A DNA stretch of 64,000 nucleotides from Neorhizobium sp. JUb45 (GTDB taxonomy: Bacteria; Pseudomonadota; Alphaproteobacteria; Rhizobiales; Rhizobiaceae), in assembly GCF_004343585.1 (NCBI RefSeq), contig NZ_SLYW01000004.1, positions 310,001 through 374,000 of the forward strand. The letters run 5' to 3'. This document shows, in pieces, positions 55,915-63,935 of the stretch. The notes under the pieces are model-generated. The model ran no database searches. It saw only the letters and a program-made list of their open reading frames with translations, and was not told the origin of the DNA. Each line of letters starts with the position of its first letter. Within the stretch, counting starts at the first letter, position 1. The position numbers were made by a program, and so were the translations under genes.

Positions 55915-57615
55915 TCACTCCCGCAACATCCGCCTCAAAATCTTGCCGACATTGGATTTCGGCAGTTCCGAACGAAACTCGATGAAGCGCGGGCGTTTGT
56001 AGTTGGTCAGGTTGGCCACGCAATGTGCCTTCAGATCCTCTTCCGTCAGGTTCGGATCCTTCTTGACCACAAAGATCTTCACCGCCTCGCCGGAGTGTTC
56101 ACAGGGCACGCCAACCGCCGCGCATTCCAGCACGCCCGGATGCATGGCCACCACTTCCTCGACCTCGTTCGGATAAACGTTGAAACCGGAAACAAGGATC
56201 ATGTCCTTCTTGCGGTCGACGATCTTCACGTAACCCTTGCCATCCATGAAGCCCACGTCACCGGAGCGGAAATAGCCGTCCGGCGTCATCACCCTGGCCG
56301 TCTCCGCCGGCTGCTGCCAGTAACCGGCCATCACCTGCGGTCCACGGATGCAGATTTCACCGACTTCGCCGTTCGGCAAAACGGTATCGTCGTCATCGCG
56401 GATGGTGATGTCGGTGGAGGGGATCGGCAGGCCGATCGTGCCGGTGAATTCCGTCGTGTCCAGCCGATTGGCGGTGGCGACGGGGGAGGTTTCGGAAAGG
56501 CCGTAACCTTCGGTCACCGGGCAGCCGGTCATCTGGAACCATCGCTCGGCCACCGGCCGCTGCACGGCCATGCCGCCGCCGAACACCAGGATCAGCGAGG
56601 AAAGATCGAGTTTCTGGAAATCGGCATTGTTCATCAGCGCGTTGAACAGGGTGTTGAGACCCGGAAATACATGGGGCTGGCTTTTGCCGAGTTCGGCGAC
56701 GAAGGCGGGGATGTCGCGCGGATTGGGGATGAGGATGTTGTGGCTGCCGGTCGCCACCCCCATCAGCGAATTCACCGTCAGCGCAAAGATGTGGTAGAGC
56801 GGCAGCGCGCAGACGAAGTTCAAAACCTCCGGCTTCTGCTTGTTGATGAAGGCCGTTTCCAGCCAGTAGCCCATCTGCTCCTGATTGGAGAGAAGGTTGC
56901 CATGGGTCAGCACCGCGCCCTTGGAAACGCCGGTCGTGCCGCCGGTATATTGCAGGAAGGCGATATCGCTCAGCGACACCTCGACCGGTTTCAGTGTCTG
57001 GGCAGCACCCTTAGACAGCACGGACTTGAAGCTCAGTGCAGATGGTATCGACCATTCCGGCACCAGCTTCTTGACCCGGCGCACGACGAGATTGACGATA
57101 TGGCCCTTGAGGCCAAGCATGTCGCCCATCGTGGTGACGACGACATGGCGCAGCGGCGTCTTGCCCAGAACCTGCTGCACGGTATTGGCAAAATTTTCGA
57201 GAACGAAGATCGCGGTCGCGCCGGAATCCTTGATCTGGTGTTCCAGTTCGCGCGGCGTGTAGAGCGGGTTGACGTTGACCACGATCATCCCGGCGCGCAA
57301 AATGCCGTAAACCGTCACCGGGTTCTGCAGGATGTTTGGCATCATCACCGCAACGCGGTCGCCCTTTTTCAGGCCTTGCGCCTGCAGGAAGGCGGCGATC
57401 TTGCGGCTTTCGCGTTCCATCGCCTCATAGGTGAGGCCCTTGCCCATGCTGGAAAAGGCGGTGCGGCCGGCAAAACGCTGGCAGCTTTCCTCGAACAACT
57501 CGCCCAGTGAGCTGTGGTGGAGCGGCGGCAATTCTGCCGGAACGTTCGGCGGATAGGATGCCAGCCAGATCTTTTCGACAGGCGTGCGGGCCGGTGCGGC
57601 TGCAAGGTCAGTCAT
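55915..57615 (-). CDS. fadD: Long-chain fatty-acid--CoA ligase
   Basis: Activates fatty acids for beta-oxidation. The 566-residue ANL enzyme shows the A3 motif FLQYTGGTTGVSKGAVLTHGN (~residue 218), VTEGYGLSETSPVATAN (~370), the adenylate motif YFRSGDVGFMDGKGYVKIVDR (~445) and SNVGKILRR near the end with the acyl-activating Lys. A MerR-type dyad lies about 170 bp upstream on the minus transcript. It is distinct from the acyl ligase at 60627, which is more divergent. Confidence 0.93.
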   Translation of the reverse strand: MTDLAAAPARTPVEKIWLASYPPNVPAELPPLHHSSLGELFEESCQRFAGRTAFSSMGKGLTYEAMERESRKIAAFLQAQGLKKGDRVAVMMPNILQNPVTVYGILRAGMIVVNVNPLYTPRELEHQIKDSGATAIFVLENFANTVQQVLGKTPLRHVVVTTMGDMLGLKGHIVNLVVRRVKKLVPEWSIPSALSFKSVLSKGAAQTLKPVEVSLSDIAFLQYTGGTTGVSKGAVLTHGNLLSNQEQMGYWLETAFINKQKPEVLNFVCALPLYHIFALTVNSLMGVATGSHNILIPNPRDIPAFVAELGKSQPHVFPGLNTLFNALMNNADFQKLDLSSLILVFGGGMAVQRPVAERWFQMTGCPVTEGYGLSETSPVATANRLDTTEFTGTIGLPIPSTDITIRDDDDTVLPNGEVGEICIRGPQVMAGYWQQPAETARVMTPDGYFRSGDVGFMDGKGYVKIVDRKKDMILVSGFNVYPNEVEEVVAMHPGVLECAAVGVPCEHSGEAVKIFVVKKDPNLTEEDLKAHCVANLTNYKRPRFIEFRSELPKSNVGKILRRMLRE

Positions 57616-57782
57616 TCATTCTCCCTCCCTTTTATCGGCGTTCCCGTTTCCGGCCACCTTGCGGGAACCGAAAGCCATACTGCCTCACTGTGACAAGTGC
57701 AAAGGTCCTCCACCTTTTCACTTGGCCGGCAGTATCGCACGGACGCGGCCTCATCGGCCAATCACGAGAAGATTAGATAACC

Positions 57783-57798
57783 TTGACGTAAACGTCAA
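57783..57798. promoter_or_regulatory. TTGACGT-AA-ACGTCAA dyad between fadD and the PRC-barrel gene
   Basis: A perfect 7-bp dyad with two-base centre, about 170 bp upstream of the fadD start and 115 bp before the PRC-barrel gene. It resembles, from memory, the operator of the MerR-family regulator LiuR that controls branched-chain amino acid and fatty acid catabolism genes. I cannot verify the match. Confidence 0.5.
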
Positions 57799-57844
57799 TT
57801 ATGCCCGGTGCCGTCCACATCCGAAAGAAACTCGGGATTTTTCC

Positions 57845-57870
57845 GGAACCATGCCGGAGATGGCGAGTTT
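57845..57870 (+). promoter_or_regulatory. EcfG/RpoE2-type general stress promoter for the PRC-barrel gene
   Basis: GGAAC (57845-57849), 18 bases, TT, matching the rhizobial general-stress consensus GGAAC-N18/19-TT. The expected transcript starts about 40 bp before the ATG. Confidence 0.6.
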
Positions 57871-57914
57871 GATTCCTGTAATTCTGAAGTGCAATCAACA
57901 AGAGGAGGTGCATC

Positions 57915-58325
57915 ATGTTGCATCAGGAACCCCGCGCCGGTCAGGAACCCCGCGCCGGTCAGGACCCTTACATCAAGGATAGCCACTCCCTGATTGCCAG
58001 CGACAAGGTCGAAGGCACCAAGGTTTACGGCGCCGATAACAAGCGTATCGGCTCTATCGAACGCATTCTTCTTGAAAAACGCGGCGGCCGCGTTGCCTAC
58101 GCTGTCGTCAGCTTCGGCGGTTTCCTCGGTATCGGCGATGACTATTACCCGCTGCCGTGGGAAAAGCTGCGCTACGACGAACAGCTCGACGGTTACCGCA
58201 TCGACCTGACCAAGGACCAGATTACCGGCGCTCCGCGCTACAAGGATCTGGATGACGACAGCTGGTACGGCAGCAACGACCGCAAGGTCTATGATTATTA
58301 CGGCGTCCCGCCATACTGGATGTAA
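57915..58325 (+). CDS. PRC-barrel domain protein
   Basis: A 136-residue stress-type protein with one PRC-barrel domain (residues ~24-100: SHSLIASDKVEGTKVYGADN, IGSIERILLEKRGGRVAYAV, DYYPLPWEKLRYDEQLDGY). Residues 3-18 contain a short tandem repeat QEPRAG. An AGAGGAGG ribosome site lies before the ATG. Similar alphaproteobacterial proteins are stress-induced, and the EcfG-type promoter upstream agrees. The fine function is unknown; the barrel may bind RNA or protein. Confidence 0.9.
   Translation: MLHQEPRAGQEPRAGQDPYIKDSHSLIASDKVEGTKVYGADNKRIGSIERILLEKRGGRVAYAVVSFGGFLGIGDDYYPLPWEKLRYDEQLDGYRIDLTKDQITGAPRYKDLDDDSWYGSNDRKVYDYYGVPPYWM
57924..57959. repeat. 18-bp direct tandem repeat at the start of the PRC-barrel gene
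   Basis: Two identical units, CAGGAACCCCGCGCCGGT (57924-57941 and 57942-57959), follow each other in frame and encode QEPRAG twice. Copy number of such units may vary among strains. Confidence 0.85.
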
Positions 58326-58371
58326 TGTTCAGGTAATCCTGATCCGTTGATCTGGATAGTAATCTTGATTG

Positions 58372-58397
58372 GAGGCTCCGCTTGCGGGGCCTCTTTT
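58372..58397 (+). terminator. Rho-independent terminator after the PRC-barrel gene
   Basis: GAGGCTCCG pairs with CGGGGCCTC (with one G-U pair) around a four-base loop, then TTTT. It ends the PRC-barrel transcript 66 bp before the GNAT gene. Confidence 0.8.
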
Positions 58398-58462
58398 CGT
58401 TGTTTAAGGCTCCATAAGCAAAACTGAACTGATCTTCGGACAAGATTGGCAATGGTACCGGC

Positions 58463-59578
58463 ATGAGCGGACAAACGACCATCATACGCGATTTCGAACG
58501 CGGCGATATCGACGGCGTGGCACGTCTGTTTCAGCTCACGTTTCGAGGTGCCTCCAAGGGCAAGGTTTCTCCGTCCGTTTCGCTGAATGCCTGCCTCGAG
58601 CAATCGTTTTTTCAGCATCCATGGGCCGACCCCGGCATTTCCTCGAAAGTGGTGGTGGGCGAGGGAGGACATGTGTCCGGCTTCATCGGCGTCTTGCCGG
58701 CACGGCTGGAAATCGATGGCCGATCCATTACCGCGGCTTTTGCCGGTTCGATGATGGTGGAAAATCCCAAGGCCGATCCATTGGCGGGCGCCCGGCTTCT
58801 GCGTGCCTTTCTGGCCGGCCCACAGGATATCTCGCTGACGGAAACAGCCAATTCCACCGCACTCGGCATGTGGCAGAAACTCGGCCATCCGCTCGATCCG
58901 GGCTATAGCTTCAACTGGATGAAGGTGCTGCGGCCGGTTTCGACGGGCATGCAGTTGATGGAGCGGTCCTTGCCCGTCGCCCGCGTCTTGCGCCCGCTCG
59001 GCCGTATCGCCGATCGTGCCGTCTCGGTTATCCGCCCTCCGTCCTTCACCGGTGGTGAGGCGCGCCGGCTGGAGTTCCGTGATGTCACGATGCAGGAGTT
59101 CGGCAACGCGCTGCTGTCCTTGAAGGATGCCTATGCCATGCGACCGGCATGGGATGACGGCACGCTCGGCTGGTTTCTCGATCAGGCCGAGCAGAAACGC
59201 AATCTGGGTTATCCCGAATGGCGTGTCGCCCATGGTCCCGATGGACGGCCGGTCGCAGCCTATGCCTATTTCGCAAAGATGGGTGGCATTGGCTGGGTGT
59301 TGCAGGCCGTGTCATTGCCAGCCCGAGCGGCTGATCTCGTCGATGACCTTTTCGCCCATGCGCATGCTTATGGCTGCGCATCGGTGCGCGGTGCGGCGCA
59401 TCCGTGGCTCATTCCATCTCTGATGCAGAAACGCGCCATCTTCATGGGCCGCGCCTTCTACGTCGCCCACGCCCGAGACAAATCGCTGCTTGAGCCGATC
59501 AAGGCCGGTCAGGCGTTGATCAGCGGGCTGGCCGGCGAAAGCTGGATGCGCCTGATCGGCGACCGGTTCGACGACTGA
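58463..59578 (+). CDS. GNAT-fold acyltransferase
   Basis: A 371-residue protein with GNAT features and a duplicated look: the N-terminal part (TIIRDFERGDIDGVARLFQLTF, then GGHVSGFIGVLPARLEIDGR) and a second part (FRDVTMQEFGNALLSL, WRVAHGPDGRPVAAYAYFAKMGG) each resemble acyl-CoA-dependent halves. A canonical RxxGxG loop is not clear; ADPLAGARLLRAFLAG may replace it. Its size exceeds single GNAT enzymes. It converges with the NadE-like operon, separated by a stem-loop, and could act on the same product. Substrate unknown. Confidence 0.75.
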   Translation: MSGQTTIIRDFERGDIDGVARLFQLTFRGASKGKVSPSVSLNACLEQSFFQHPWADPGISSKVVVGEGGHVSGFIGVLPARLEIDGRSITAAFAGSMMVENPKADPLAGARLLRAFLAGPQDISLTETANSTALGMWQKLGHPLDPGYSFNWMKVLRPVSTGMQLMERSLPVARVLRPLGRIADRAVSVIRPPSFTGGEARRLEFRDVTMQEFGNALLSLKDAYAMRPAWDDGTLGWFLDQAEQKRNLGYPEWRVAHGPDGRPVAAYAYFAKMGGIGWVLQAVSLPARAADLVDDLFAHAHAYGCASVRGAAHPWLIPSLMQKRAIFMGRAFYVAHARDKSLLEPIKAGQALISGLAGESWMRLIGDRFDD

Positions 59579-59587
59579 CCAAAGGAA

Positions 59588-59618
59588 CGGCCCGACAATC
59601 CGCTGAATTGCCGGGCCG
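59588..59618. repeat. Stem-loop between the GNAT and NadE-like genes
   Basis: CGGCCCG pairs with CGGGCCG, with an inner CAAT/ATTG helix, between the convergent stops. It likely ends transcription from either side, although no long T-run follows. Confidence 0.6.
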
Positions 59619-59649
59619 GTATGTCTTGGAAATGTTGTGCCTTGGCTTA

Positions 59650-60627
59650 TCAGTCGATCAGCTTTTTCGGGTCGGCATGCAGATATTCGGCGACCTTGCG
59701 CTTCGACGCGATATTGCGCCACACGGCATCCACCTGATCCGGCGTCAGGCCGGCAACCTCGCCGGTTTCCTCACGCGAAACGCCGTTGTCGAGCGCATAA
59801 AGGCAAAGGTCCATGCGGTCATAGGGCAGCGAGAAGTAATACTCGTCCTGACCCTGCGGCAGCGACCATGTGTCGGTGGTCGGCGGGCGGCGGCGGATTT
59901 CTTCCGGCACGCCAAGCGCTTCCGCCAACTGGTAGACCTGCGTCTTGTAGAGATGCGCGATCGGCTTGAAATCGGCAGCGCCATCGCCGTTCTTGACGAA
60001 AAAGCCCTGATCGTATTCCAGCCGGTTCGGCGTGCCTGCCACCGCATAGTTCAGCCGGTCGGCATGGTAATATTCTATCTGCTTGCGGGTCCGCTGCTTC
60101 ATGTTGGCAGCAGCGATCATGCCGAGATAGACGTCGAGCGGCATGCGGTGGCGGCTCTGTTCGCCGGCCGGATTGGCAACCACCAGCCAGGAAATATTGT
60201 AACCGCGGCCGGTCAGTGCATCTTCCAGCACCACCTTGCAGCCCCAGCCTTCGGAAAATTCCGGCACGACCTGACGGATGAAACCGTCGCGGCGCGTATA
60301 GCAGCCGGCAGCGGCCAGCGCCGAGCCGATATCTTCCAGAACGGTCTCGACACCGGTCGCGGCGGCCAGCGCCTGTCCGAGACGCAGGCTGTCCGGATCA
60401 CTGTCATGTTCGGGCATGAAAATGCCGGTCACCTTTTGCGGGCCGAAGGCGCGGGCGCAAAGCGCTGCCGTGACGCTGGAATCGATGCCGCCGGAAATAC
60501 CCAGCACCGCACCGCGCTTGCGCAGATCCTTCGCCACCGTGTCGCGCAGCCAAACGCAGATGCGCTCGATCTCGGCCTCGGTATCGAGCTTCAGGCTGTC
60601 TGCGGAAAATTTCTTTGTTCCTGTCAT
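59650..60627 (-). CDS. Ammonia-type NAD synthetase-like enzyme (NadE paralog)
   Basis: A 325-residue N-type ATP-pyrophosphatase. The PP-loop is GAVLGISGGIDSSVTAALCA (SGGxDS near residue 47), and the C-terminal part has the NAD-synthetase-like DTWSLPQGQDEYYFSLPYDRM. No glutaminase domain is present, so ammonia is the likely nitrogen donor; alphaproteobacteria normally use a ~560-residue glutamine-dependent NadE. The ATG overlaps the ligase stop by one base (TGATG). Sequence supports the NadE fold; being beside a ligase and carrier protein suggests a biosynthetic amidation role instead of NAD synthesis, which is inference. Confidence 0.88.
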   Translation of the reverse strand: MTGTKKFSADSLKLDTEAEIERICVWLRDTVAKDLRKRGAVLGISGGIDSSVTAALCARAFGPQKVTGIFMPEHDSDPDSLRLGQALAAATGVETVLEDIGSALAAAGCYTRRDGFIRQVVPEFSEGWGCKVVLEDALTGRGYNISWLVVANPAGEQSRHRMPLDVYLGMIAAANMKQRTRKQIEYYHADRLNYAVAGTPNRLEYDQGFFVKNGDGAADFKPIAHLYKTQVYQLAEALGVPEEIRRRPPTTDTWSLPQGQDEYYFSLPYDRMDLCLYALDNGVSREETGEVAGLTPDQVDAVWRNIASKRKVAEYLHADPKKLID

Positions 60628-62183
60628 CAAGCTATCCTGCCCTTTTCGTTGTCGCTGGCCTCTGGCGCCTTTGCGGCATTGAGGCGAATTTTGCCCGTTG
60701 CCGTCTTCGGCAGGGCATCGTGAAATTCCACCATTTTGGGAACCATGAAATCTTCGAGATGTGTGGCGCAGTGGCGCTGGACCAGCCGCTCGCTCAGGCC
60801 GGCCGCCGGGTCTGCCGCCACATGCGCCTTGATCACCTGCCCGAAAACCGCATCGTCTACACCTTCGACCGCGGCTTCCAGCACGCCGGGCAGGGCGTAG
60901 AGCACACGCTCCACTTCCTGCGGGCTGACCTTTTCGCCACGTGTCTTGATGATGTCGTCGCGGCGGGCGACGAAATAGAGAAAACCGTCTTCGTCGGCGC
61001 GAAACAGATCGCCGGTATGCAGGCGCAAGCCGTTGGAGCCGGGACGCAGGGCAGTTGTGGTCGCAGCGTCATCGCGCCAGTAACCGCGCATCACATGCGG
61101 GCCTTCGACCACAAGTTCACCGGTTTCGCCCGCTGCGACGGACAGACCGTTTTCATCGATAATGGAAACACTTGTGCCCGGAATGGCATTGCCGACCGAG
61201 ATCGGTCGCGACGTCACCTCGTCCGGTGGCAGATAGGTGGTGCGCAGGCATTCCGTCTGGCCGTACATCAGATAGAGCGCCGCATGCGGCAGGGATTTTT
61301 GCAGGCGCTCGGTGGTGGTCGGCGGCAGGCCGGCGGCGGCATTGGTCATGTATCGCAGAGTGGGAAGCGTTTGCGCGCTCAGGTCCGGCATACCGGCAAA
61401 CAGTGCTGCCATGGCCGGCACCAGCGGAAAGCCGGTCACCGCCTCGCTCTGCAGGCGCGACAGGATCACGCGCGGAAAGGCAAAGCTTTTCTCCAGAACA
61501 AGCGTGCCGCCCACCATCGCCATCGTCACCATCTGGGTGATGCCGTAACCATGCGACAGCGGCAGCACGCTCAGCACGATATCATCCGCGGAGTTCCGGA
61601 GGTAACCGGTGATCGAGGTGCAGGCGGCAGTGACATTGGCATGTGTCAGCATCACGCCTTTCGGCAGCCCGGTGGAGCCGGATGTGTGGATCAGCAGCGC
61701 CAGATCGTCTTCGCGCAGGCCTTGCGGCGGCTGGAAAACCGCGTCAACGCCGATCAGATCCTCGTAAGACAACGTATCGTCGATGGGGAAAGCCGCTTGC
61801 GCAACGATGATGACGGGCCTGTTGCCGAAAAGGTCGCAGGCAGCCTCGACGATTGGCATAAGCCGCGCATGAGCGATGATCGCCGCCGGTTCGATACTGC
61901 GAAAAATCTCCGCAAGCTTTTCTGCCTTGATCGATGGATGCAGCGGGCAGGCGACGCCGCCGACTTTCCAAGTGGCGAAAAACGAAACGACCGCTTCGCT
62001 GCCATTGTCGAGAAGGAAGACGACGCGATCACCGGGCTTGAACCCCGTCGCTGCCAGACGTGCAGCGATACGGGAGGAGAAGCGATCGGTTTCGTCATAG
62101 CTCAGGCGAATGTCACCGGCGACGACGGCGGTCTTGCCCGGTCGCTGGATCGCATTCTGCGCGATGAAGGTTTCGATCCGCAC
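60627..62183 (-). CDS. Acyl-adenylate-forming ligase (AMP-dependent synthetase)
   Basis: A 518-residue ANL-superfamily enzyme starting at GTG. The A3 motif is LIHTSGSTGLPKGVMLTHAN (~residue 160), A5 is LYLMYGQTECLRTTY (~300), A7 is GLRLHTGDLFRADEDGFLYF and A10 is LPKTATGKIRLN (catalytic Lys near the end). It lacks the extension of fadD and is only distantly similar to it. It follows the ACP gene by 29 bases, so it likely loads the carrier protein with an acyl or aminoacyl substrate. Confidence 0.9.
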   Translation of the reverse strand: MRIETFIAQNAIQRPGKTAVVAGDIRLSYDETDRFSSRIAARLAATGFKPGDRVVFLLDNGSEAVVSFFATWKVGGVACPLHPSIKAEKLAEIFRSIEPAAIIAHARLMPIVEAACDLFGNRPVIIVAQAAFPIDDTLSYEDLIGVDAVFQPPQGLREDDLALLIHTSGSTGLPKGVMLTHANVTAACTSITGYLRNSADDIVLSVLPLSHGYGITQMVTMAMVGGTLVLEKSFAFPRVILSRLQSEAVTGFPLVPAMAALFAGMPDLSAQTLPTLRYMTNAAAGLPPTTTERLQKSLPHAALYLMYGQTECLRTTYLPPDEVTSRPISVGNAIPGTSVSIIDENGLSVAAGETGELVVEGPHVMRGYWRDDAATTTALRPGSNGLRLHTGDLFRADEDGFLYFVARRDDIIKTRGEKVSPQEVERVLYALPGVLEAAVEGVDDAVFGQVIKAHVAADPAAGLSERLVQRHCATHLEDFMVPKMVEFHDALPKTATGKIRLNAAKAPEASDNEKGRIA

Positions 62184-62212
62184 GCCCGTTCTCCCGGCAG
62201 CGATGCGCCAAA

Positions 62213-62464
62213 TCAGGCCGCAGCCTTTTTCGATGTCAGATAGGCGGTGACGCGCGAGATGCTGTCGAGATTGTCCGGTACGATCTCTTCATCCGCAACA
62301 GAAATGCCGTAGGTGCTTTCAAGATAGGCGATCAGCTCGAGAACGCCGGTCGAATCCATTACACCGCTGTCGAGCAGGGACTGATCATCGGCAATTTCGG
62401 CATCGGCACGAAACAGAAAGTTTTCGGCAATGAAGCTGCGCACGTTGTTTGCGTAATCGGACAT
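62213..62464 (-). CDS. Stand-alone acyl/peptidyl carrier protein
   Basis: An 83-residue acidic four-helix protein. The phosphopantetheine attachment motif is LLDSGVMDSTGVLELIAYLE (Ser within DST near residue 40). It differs from housekeeping AcpP, which carries the DSL form. As the first gene of the operon with the ligase and the NadE-like enzyme, it is expected to hold the growing or activated substrate. The phosphopantetheinyl transferase is not in the window. Confidence 0.92.
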   Translation of the reverse strand: MSDYANNVRSFIAENFLFRADAEIADDQSLLDSGVMDSTGVLELIAYLESTYGISVADEEIVPDNLDSISRVTAYLTSKKAAA

Positions 62465-62679
62465 AGGGTTGATACCTCTCATCAATTGAGCAGGGCAATA
62501 ACGTCCCAGGTTGTCCTGACGTCCGGGGCCCCCACAGCACTAGCAGACCATATGCATCAACATCCCTGAATCTTTCGCTAATCAAGTTGCGGGCATTTGC
62601 CAGCGTCTTGCCATGCGTGCATGGGAGATGCTTCAGGATTCGGCGGATTTCGAAGTATCCGGTTTTTTCTGCAAGTTTT

Positions 62680-62704
62680 GGAACCGTTCGCGATCCGCGA
62701 GGTT
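62680..62704 (+). promoter_or_regulatory. EcfG/RpoE2-type promoter for the 71-aa ORF
   Basis: GGAAC (62680-62684), 18 bases, TT, matching the same general-stress consensus as the PRC-barrel promoter. It ends 44 bp before the ATG. Confidence 0.6.
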
Positions 62705-62748
62705 ACACTCTTTCTATCCATAAATATGGCAAAGGGAGACAGTGAATC

Positions 62749-62964
62749 ATGCCTATGCGATTTGACAGCATTGTATCGCCCGACGAACATCTGCTGACGG
62801 TTCAGGAAGCTTTGGAGCCACTTTATCTCAAACTGGAGGTGGAGGCCGAGGCAAAGCTTCTCAAGGCCGCATTGCGTGCCGGATGGTCGGCAGATGAGGC
62901 ATCACAGGCCATTGATCAGTTGCGGCGTCACGAACTTTCGTCCGCAGCCGGAACGCAGCACTGA
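62749..62964 (+). CDS. Small hypothetical protein, 71 aa
   Basis: A small soluble helical protein (VSPDEHLLTVQEALEPLYLK, then LKAALRAGWSADEASQAIDQL). GGGAG lies ten bases before the ATG. The EcfG-type promoter upstream suggests stress induction. I do not recognise a family; its size and composition recall uncharacterised stress proteins of the Rhizobiales. Confidence 0.65.
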   Translation: MPMRFDSIVSPDEHLLTVQEALEPLYLKLEVEAEAKLLKAALRAGWSADEASQAIDQLRRHELSSAAGTQH

Positions 62965-63113
62965 TTGATATTTTTGCTGCCTATGGTTAATATATTTTAC
63001 ATTAATCAACTATTGATTGCGGGTCTGGCCGCCGTCACTACACTCTCCGACATGCCGCTTTAACTTCATCGACAGGCAAGCCTGCCTGCGGTAGCGGTGT
63101 TTGGGGAGATGTA

Positions 63114-63935
63114 ATGGGAAAGTTGCTTTCATCGAGCCGCCGTTCAATGGTTTATCTCAATAGTTTTGCCATCCTCGCTGGAGCGTTTGTCGGGGGAGGC
63201 GCTTTTCTTGGAAGCGGGCGGCAGGCCTTTGCCTGTGGTGACACGCCCTATCTTGGTGAAATATGCACGTTTGCTTTCGGTTATTGCCCGAGGGGATTTG
63301 CCCCCGCCGATGGCAGCCTTGTATCGGTCCAGCAGAACTCGGCGCTTTTCGCACTGCTGGGCACGGTCTATGGCGGCAATGGCACTCAGACGTTCGCACT
63401 GCCTGACCTGAAGGGGCGCGCCGCGGTCAATGTCGGCACGGGGGCCGGCTTGAGCGAGGTTGTCCTGGGCATGAAGTCTGGCGTGCAGCAAATCACGCTG
63501 ACGCAGCAGCAGATGCCGCAACACACGCATGGTGCGGCTTTTACCGGCACGGGTGGCGGCAACCAGACGATCAATGTCGATGCCGTGCCGAGCACGCTTG
63601 CGGCGCAGCCGCATTTCGTCGCAAAGCAGGCGACTGGCGTCGCGGCGATTGCCGCCGGATCATATCTTGGGCAGAGCGGAACCGGCACGGGATCGGCGAC
63701 AATCTACGTCCCGCAGAATTCAACCGCTGCCGACGTCGCTCTGTCAGGTGTCACTGTCGGCTTGACCGGCGATCCTGGGCGGCCCGCGTTCAACTTCACG
63801 GTGCAGTCGGGTTTTACAGCCGGCACAGTTACCGTGTCGCCCGCCGGTGGTTCTCAGCCGGTCGTCACCCAGTCGCCAACGCTCGGCCTGACCCAGTGCA
63901 TTGCCACGGTAGGCGTGTTTCCTCCGCGCCCCTGA
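63114..63935 (+). CDS. Secreted phage tail-collar-fold protein
   Basis: A 273-residue protein with an N-terminal export signal (LNSFAILAGAFVGGGAFLG, cleavage near AFA-C). Residues ~45-103 match the tail-collar/microcystin-dependent protein fold: YLGEICTFAFGYCPRGFAPA, FALLGTVYGGNGTQTFALPD and LKGRAA. The C-terminal two thirds are Gly/Thr/Ala-rich, beta-type, as in adhesins or fibres. No other phage genes surround it. It probably acts outside the cell; the exact role is open. Confidence 0.85.
   Translation: MGKLLSSSRRSMVYLNSFAILAGAFVGGGAFLGSGRQAFACGDTPYLGEICTFAFGYCPRGFAPADGSLVSVQQNSALFALLGTVYGGNGTQTFALPDLKGRAAVNVGTGAGLSEVVLGMKSGVQQITLTQQQMPQHTHGAAFTGTGGGNQTINVDAVPSTLAAQPHFVAKQATGVAAIAAGSYLGQSGTGTGSATIYVPQNSTAADVALSGVTVGLTGDPGRPAFNFTVQSGFTAGTVTVSPAGGSQPVVTQSPTLGLTQCIATVGVFPPRP

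Noticed and set aside
60615..62243. 542-aa plus-strand ORF opposite the acyl ligase
   Set aside because: Shadow of a gene with all ANL motifs.
63114..63935. Prophage remnant at the right edge
   Set aside because: A single exported tail-collar protein without integrase, capsid or other phage genes is not enough.
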